This document shows positions 7,148-10,999 of a stretch of DNA of 10,999 nucleotides, one piece after another (within the stretch, counting starts at the first letter, position 1; every line of letters starts with the position of its first letter). The DNA is from Deltaproteobacteria bacterium. GTDB lineage: Bacteria; Myxococcota; Polyangia; Polyangiales; B10-G4. The stretch covers positions 1-10,999 of the forward strand of contig JAFDCW010000258.1 of NCBI GenBank assembly GCA_019312705.1, written 5' to 3'. A program made the translations under genes and the position numbers. The notes beneath the pieces were generated by a model. That model saw only the letters and a program-made list of their open reading frames with translations, did not search any database and had not been told where the DNA came from.

Positions 7148-7489
7148 TTGAAAATCGTTCTCTACGTGCTGGCCGCGGTGGTGTTCTTCCTCGGCCTGGT
7201 CTTCCTCGCGGGCAACCAAGGCGAGGTCTTGCGCATCGTCGTCGGCGTCGTATTGATGGCGGCATCTCTCGCGATGATCATCGCGGCCCGAATGCGGCCC
7301 CAGGTCGTGCAGCGCAACGTCGTGCAACGCATCGACATCGGCGGTGACGTTCGCCTCGAAGAGCTGGCTTGCACCAAGTGCGGGGCGACGCTCTCGAAGG
7401 AGGCGGTCTCGGTCCAGGACGGCGCGGTGATGGTCGCGTGCCCGTACTGCCAGGCTTCGTACCAGATGGAAGAGGCGCCGAAATGGTGA
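7148..7489 (+). CDS. Small membrane protein with C-terminal zinc ribbon
   Basis: The product has 113 residues. Two hydrophobic helices (about 4-21 and 29-47) form a hairpin, with the short NQGEV loop between them. The remainder (about 50-113) is soluble and carries two CxxC knuckles, CTKC (75-78) and CPYC (98-101), spaced like a zinc ribbon. The ending, YQMEEAPKW, is characteristic of a widespread but unnamed family. The start is TTG at 7148, supported by GGAGG five bases upstream; no ATG or GTG gives a better N-terminus. The gene begins 55 bp after the permease gene and overlaps the radical SAM gene by 7 bp, so it is the first gene of a coupled set. By position it could anchor or recruit the modifying enzymes at the membrane; this is inference, and no enzymatic residues are visible. 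Confidence 0.8.
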   Translation: MKIVLYVLAAVVFFLGLVFLAGNQGEVLRIVVGVVLMAASLAMIIAARMRPQVVQRNVVQRIDIGGDVRLEELACTKCGATLSKEAVSVQDGAVMVACPYCQASYQMEEAPKW

Positions 7490-9129
7490 CCGGATTGATT
7501 TCGCGGGCTGCGAGTGCCCTCCGCGACGACGTGGGGGGCTTCGCCCAGGTGTTCTCCAGGGGGGGCTCCCCGGGGCGCTCCGGCGGCCGGGCCCTCTCCA
7601 TACCGACGGGGCTCCAGACCTACCGCTTCCAGGAACACGGGGGCCAGACTCGGCTGCATTTGCGCGTGCAAGATGACGGCACCGGGCTGCTCTTCCGCGA
7701 CGTCGCGGACGTGATTCACCTGACGACGACGGCGACCGAGATGATCTGGATGGCTCTCGAGGGGTGGGCGCCGAAGCGGGCCCTCGCCGCGTTGCAGCTT
7801 CGCTATCGCGGGCCCCGCGGCGCCTTCGCGGCGGACTACGCGCGCATGGAGCACGTCGTGCAAACGATGCGGTCACCGACCGCGGCTGGGGAATCCTGCC
7901 AAACCTGCGCCCTCGACCTGCCCCAGGTCCCCCTCTTCAGCCAGCGGGCCCGTGCGCCCCACAAGGTGGACCTGGCCCTCACCTACGCCTGCAACAACCG
8001 CTGCCCCCACTGCTACAACGACCCGTCGCGCTTCGACCTCACGGCGCTGTCGACGGACGACTGGAAGCGCATCCTGGACCGCCTCGCCGAGGTCGGCGTG
8101 CCCCACGTGATCTTCACCGGCGGTGAGGCGACCGTCTACAAGGGGCTCCCCGAGCTCATCGCCCACGCCGACGCCGCCGGCATGATGACCGGCCTCAACT
8201 CCAACGGCCGCCGCCTCCGGGACCGGGCCTACGTCGACGGCCTCCGGGACGCCGGCCTCGATCACGTCCAGATCACCCTCGAGAGCCACCGGGCGGAGGT
8301 CCATGACGCCATGGTGGGTGCCGCGGCCTTCGAGCAGTGCGTCGCCGGGGTGCGCGCGTGTCTGGGTACCGAGGGCCTGCACGTGCTCACCAATACGACC
8401 ATCACCCGACTCAACGCCGGTGAGATCGGCGAGACCGTCGAGTTCCTCGCCGACCTCGGCCTGCGCACCTTCGCCATGAACGGCATGATCTACACCGGCG
8501 GCGGCGACGCGAACCCCGACGCCATCCCCCAGGGGGACCTGCCGGCGATTCTCACCCACGTACGCGATACGGCCATCGAGCAGGACCTGCGTTTCCTCTG
8601 GTACACGGTGACCGAGTACTGCGAGATGAACCCGGTCGAGTTGGAGATCGGCGCCAAGCGCTGTAACGCCGGCGAGTACTCGATGTGTATCGAGCCTGAC
8701 GGCGCGGTGCTGCCATGCCAGAGCTACTACGTCTCAGCGGGCAACGTACTCCGGGATTCGTGGGAGCACATCTGGCGCGGCGAGCTCTTTCGGTCGTTCC
8801 GGGACCGCGAAGAGGACCCGACCTGGGCGAAGCTTCCGGAAAAGTGTCACCCGTGTCCGGACCTGCCGCTCTGCGGCGGCGGGTGCCGCATCGAGCGTGA
8901 GTCGGCCGCAGGAGTTGCCCCAGGCGGTTGTCAGAGTTGCGCGAGTGGCGGGGTTGGGTCGGGCATCACTTCGGGCCTGGCGCCGGGCCGGGGCATTCGC
9001 TCGACTGGCATCAGCGCCGCGTCCTCGTGTACCTGCGGAACGCCAGACGCGGCGGCCTGCGGGAGCGATGTGCACCGCGAGGCGTTGCCTAGCGACGGGG
9101 CCCTGGTGCAGCTCGGGGTGCGCTCATGA
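7483..9129 (+). CDS. Radical SAM/SPASM enzyme with N-terminal PqqD-like domain and Cys-rich tail
   Basis: This is a predicted peptide- or protein-modifying radical SAM enzyme of 548 residues. The start is ATG at 7483, with GGAAGAGG seven bases upstream; longer in-frame reading upstream only shadows the zinc-ribbon gene. Residues of about 44-130 form a PqqD-like domain (LHLRVQDDGTGLLF), which in RiPP enzymes binds the leader peptide. CQTC (139-142) follows. The radical SAM barrel has CNNRCPHC (Cys170, 174, 177), which binds the SAM-cleaving 4Fe-4S cluster, and FTGGEAT (211-217), which contacts SAM. The SPASM domain has Cys394, 402 and 412 and then CHPCPDLPLCGGGC (455-468), enough to bind auxiliary clusters; C483 or C486 may be the last ligand. 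A tail of about 60 residues (487-548) is rich in Gly, Ser and Ala with further Cys residues (516, 518, 526). The gene overlaps its neighbours by 7 and 4 bp. The reaction and substrate are unknown. Confidence 0.9.
   Translation: MVTGLISRAASALRDDVGGFAQVFSRGGSPGRSGGRALSIPTGLQTYRFQEHGGQTRLHLRVQDDGTGLLFRDVADVIHLTTTATEMIWMALEGWAPKRALAALQLRYRGPRGAFAADYARMEHVVQTMRSPTAAGESCQTCALDLPQVPLFSQRARAPHKVDLALTYACNNRCPHCYNDPSRFDLTALSTDDWKRILDRLAEVGVPHVIFTGGEATVYKGLPELIAHADAAGMMTGLNSNGRRLRDRAYVDGLRDAGLDHVQITLESHRAEVHDAMVGAAAFEQCVAGVRACLGTEGLHVLTNTTITRLNAGEIGETVEFLADLGLRTFAMNGMIYTGGGDANPDAIPQGDLPAILTHVRDTAIEQDLRFLWYTVTEYCEMNPVELEIGAKRCNAGEYSMCIEPDGAVLPCQSYYVSAGNVLRDSWEHIWRGELFRSFRDREEDPTWAKLPEKCHPCPDLPLCGGGCRIERESAAGVAPGGCQSCASGGVGSGITSGLAPGRGIRSTGISAASSCTCGTPDAAACGSDVHREALPSDGALVQLGVRS
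8941..9126 (+). other. Gly/Ser/Cys-rich C-terminal tail of the radical SAM enzyme
   Basis: These bases encode residues 487-548, beyond the SPASM domain. The tail has many Gly, Ser and Ala and a CTC motif followed by AAAC. Codons ending in A or T are clearly more frequent here than in the enzyme body. It may supply an auxiliary cluster ligand, be a flexible linker, or be a fused substrate-like segment. The alternative frames do not look more gene-like, so a frameshift is not favoured but not excluded. Confidence 0.5.
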
Positions 9130-10364
9130 CGGGGCCGCTTCAGCACTTCACCCGCGAGGTCGACGGCTCCGTCGCCCGCTATCACCTGCGCGTCGAGCGT
9201 GACGGGTCGGGCATTCTCCTCGCCAACGCGTCGCAGGCCCTGCGTCTTTCGGAGACCGGGGTGCTCATCGCCCGGGCCCTGCTCGAAGGAGCGAGTCGGG
9301 GCCGCATCTCGCGGGATGTCGCTCTCCGCTTCTCCGGCGTCGACCGGAGCCGGGCCTCCCGCGACGTCGATGAGGTCGCGGCGGCCATCGAGGGCCTCGC
9401 CCGGCCTTCGGCTCGGGCGGCGTTGACCTCCCTCGACGACCCGGACGCGACCGTGCATCGCCGGGCGCTCTCAGCGCCCCTCGCTGCAGAGTTGGTCTCG
9501 CCGGGCCTCGGTCGGGGGGAAGAGATCATCCAGAAGCTCTGGGACGTCGGCATCCCGCAGGTGCGCTTCGTCTTGCCCGACGGCGCCGTCCCGGGCCACC
9601 TGCCCCGCCTCATCGAGCTCGCCGAGGACCTCGGCATGATCACTGGCGTCCGGGCCCGGGCGTCAGATCTTCCGTCGGACGCGCCGATCCGGGCCATGGC
9701 TATGGCCGGTCTCGATCACCTCGACCTGCTCTGGGCCGGCGTCGACCAAGAGCTGCACGCCGACCTCTTCGGGGAGCGCGACCTCGCCCGCGCCAACGCT
9801 GTCATCGCTCTCGCCCACGAGCTCGAGCTCTTCGTCGTGGCGGTCGTGCCCATCCTCGCCTCGATCCTCGATGACATAGGCGGCCTCGGTGAGGCGCTGC
9901 AGGCTCAGCGCATCGGAGCGATGGTCGCCTACGCCATCGCCGACGAAGCGGGGGAGGGGCGTGTGCTCGCCGCCCTCGAGCTGCCCCAGGTCGCGACCAC
10001 CCTCGAAGAAGAAGCCGAGCACTTCGGCGAAAACCTCGTCTGGGCCGCCCCCGAGGAGCGAGACGACACCGTGAGCCTCGTCGACCAGGTCAAGCGCGGG
10101 CCCCGGGCCGCCGGTGAGGCGTGCATCCGCATCGAGGCCGACGGCCGGGTCATCGCCCCCACCGGGCCCTTCGAGGCGGCGGGCAACTTGCTCACCGACC
10201 CCTGGGAAGAGATCTGGGCCAACGCGGCCTTCGAGCACTGGCGTGAATCCGTCGATGACCCCGAGCGGTGCGCGGCGTGTCCGGAGATTTCCCTCTGCGC
10301 CGGTGGTTGCCCGAAAGATCGGACGACCTGGGCGACTTCGGCGATCCGGCGGGGTGCGCGATGA
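9126..10364 (+). CDS. Degenerate radical SAM paralogue (PqqD-like + inactive barrel + partial SPASM)
   Basis: The product has 412 residues and shares architecture with the preceding enzyme. Residues of about 5-92 match its PqqD-like domain (RYHLRVERDGSGILL against RLHLRVQDDGTGLLF). Residues of about 130-300 follow its barrel (VGIPQVRF against VGVPHVIF; AGLDHLDL against AGLDHVQI). The CX3CX2C cluster motif is absent and the GGE motif is replaced by PDG, so SAM cleavage is not expected. In the SPASM part, the CAACPEISLCAGGC stretch (382-395) and Cys333 remain, but the equivalents of Cys394 and Cys412 of the active enzyme are gone, so at most one auxiliary cluster is likely. AAGNLLTDPWEEIW keeps the SPASM sequence frame. 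The ATG overlaps the upstream stop (ATGA), and the next gene overlaps its stop in the same way. The role is likely that of a non-catalytic partner or substrate-binding subunit; a decaying duplicate is less likely, because the frame is intact and codon use is normal. Confidence 0.85.
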   Translation: MTGPLQHFTREVDGSVARYHLRVERDGSGILLANASQALRLSETGVLIARALLEGASRGRISRDVALRFSGVDRSRASRDVDEVAAAIEGLARPSARAALTSLDDPDATVHRRALSAPLAAELVSPGLGRGEEIIQKLWDVGIPQVRFVLPDGAVPGHLPRLIELAEDLGMITGVRARASDLPSDAPIRAMAMAGLDHLDLLWAGVDQELHADLFGERDLARANAVIALAHELELFVVAVVPILASILDDIGGLGEALQAQRIGAMVAYAIADEAGEGRVLAALELPQVATTLEEEAEHFGENLVWAAPEERDDTVSLVDQVKRGPRAAGEACIRIEADGRVIAPTGPFEAAGNLLTDPWEEIWANAAFEHWRESVDDPERCAACPEISLCAGGCPKDRTTWATSAIRRGAR

Positions 10365-10999
10365 CAGGTGCGAAGACAGGTGCGATCAAAATCGCGATGA
10401 AGAGGTGCGCCTCGGCCTTGGTTTTCGCGGTCGCCCTGTCCGTCGGGCTTGCCTCGACGACCCCGGCCCCGGTTGCCGCCGTCTACAGCTTTTCCGTTCC
10501 TCAGGTCACGATGGAGTGCACCGTCAATCCCGACGCTTCGGTGCGCATCAAGTACCGCATCGTCTTCGAGAACAGCTTCGTCGGCCAACCCATCGATGTG
10601 GTCGATGTGGGGCTGCCCCATGACAACTACGACCTCACTACGATGTCGGCCCTCCTCAACGGGACACCAATTCACGCCATCAGCCCCTCGACCTACATCG
10701 AAACCGGAGTCGAGGTGAACCTAGGCGCGGGCATTGCGAGCCAGCAGCGCGGCATCTTCGAGTTCGAGACAGTGATGCCGGACCTGGTCTTCTCCGACAC
10801 GACCAGCGACGAGTTGGCGTCGATGCGCATCACGCCGACCTGGTTCGACAACGCTCTCGTGACCGGGGCGACCGATCTGCGCATCCTCATCCATCTGCCC
10901 CCGGGCGTCGCCGCCGAGGAAGTCCTTCACCAGGGGTCGCCCTTCTTCAGTCGAGCCGATCTCCCCGACCACGCCGCCGTGGCCTTTCAGTTCGAGGGC
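10361..10999 (+). CDS. Secreted protein of unnamed family (3' cut by window end)
   Basis: The frame is open from ATG at 10361, overlapping the upstream stop as ATGA, to the last base; 213 residues are visible. A Sec signal peptide is clear: basic KR at residues 14-15, a hydrophobic stretch at 19-31, and a likely cleavage site after APVAA (40). The mature part looks beta-rich and has landmarks IDVVDVGLP (78-86), ITPTWF (157-162) and LPPGV (179-183). I associate these from memory with predicted secreted or membrane proteins in Chloroflexi and some other phyla, with no known function. One Cys (53) lies in the mature part. Residues 2-9 are a tandem TGAK/TGAI repeat from a 12-bp duplication; the ATG at 10397 (Met13) would give a more normal signal peptide and could be the real start. 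The missing C-terminus may hold membrane helices. As the fourth gene of the set, it may be the substrate or a partner at the cell surface. Confidence 0.75.
   Translation, partial: MTGAKTGAIKIAMKRCASALVFAVALSVGLASTTPAPVAAVYSFSVPQVTMECTVNPDASVRIKYRIVFENSFVGQPIDVVDVGLPHDNYDLTTMSALLNGTPIHAISPSTYIETGVEVNLGAGIASQQRGIFEFETVMPDLVFSDTTSDELASMRITPTWFDNALVTGATDLRILIHLPPGVAAEEVLHQGSPFFSRADLPDHAAVAFQFEG
10363..10386 (+). repeat. 12-bp tandem duplication at the start of the secreted protein gene
   Basis: The 11-mer GACAGGTGCGA occurs at 10363-10373 and again at 10375-10385, giving a tandem 12-bp unit. It adds four residues without shifting the frame. It sits between two possible start codons (10361 and 10397). 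Confidence 0.8.

Noticed and set aside
7369..7482. Upstream extension of the radical SAM gene to 7369
   Set aside because: It would overlap the zinc-ribbon gene almost entirely out of frame. ATG 7483 has a good ribosome binding site and the usual short overlap.
8897..9202. Overlapping 101-residue plus-strand frame across the end of the radical SAM gene
   Set aside because: It is Arg/Ala-rich with no motif, runs across the junction of two coupled genes, and its codon use is no better than that of the annotated frame.

Overview
This is a high-GC, gene-dense window from a Gram-negative bacterium. The lipoproteins, LolC/E-type permease, periplasmic murein lyase and strong G/C bias at third codon positions suggest Myxococcota or a related deltaproteobacterial lineage. 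That placement is inference from gene content and style; no rRNA or other marker gene is present.

Layout. (1) 1-135 (+) is the tail of a gene that enters from the left. (2) 136-403 lies between convergent genes and holds a small family of hairpin-bearing repeats, including a perfect 43-bp direct repeat. (3) 5218-404 (-) holds three minus-strand genes: a lipoprotein with an Ig-like domain, a FliJ/SctO-like coiled-coil protein 4 bp downstream, and, after a 179-bp gap, a large lipoprotein-type Slt70-like lytic transglycosylase. (4) 5219-5398 is a divergent intergenic region with nested palindromes. (5) 5399-7092 (+) encodes a LolC/LolE-family permease. Its reading frame breaks at about 6550, where roughly 11-12 expected residues also seem to be missing, and it carries a long acidic insertion in its periplasmic domain. 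(6) 7148 to the right edge (+) is a tightly coupled set of four genes: a two-helix membrane protein with a zinc ribbon, an apparently active radical SAM/SPASM enzyme with an N-terminal PqqD-like domain, a second protein of the same architecture that has lost the radical SAM cysteines, and a secreted protein cut by the window end.

How the genes work together. The minus-strand genes and the permease are envelope functions (peptidoglycan turnover, surface lipoprotein, lipoprotein sorting). The most interesting part is the four-gene set from 7148. Its genes overlap by 7, 4 and 4 bp, so they are probably translationally coupled. A PqqD-like domain usually binds a leader peptide, and a SPASM domain usually marks peptide- or protein-modifying radical SAM enzymes. 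An active enzyme encoded beside a degenerate paralogue, a membrane zinc-ribbon protein and a secreted protein suggests a post-translational modification system. No separate short precursor peptide is visible. The substrate could be the secreted protein, the Cys/Gly/Ser-rich C-terminal tail of the enzyme itself, or something outside the window.
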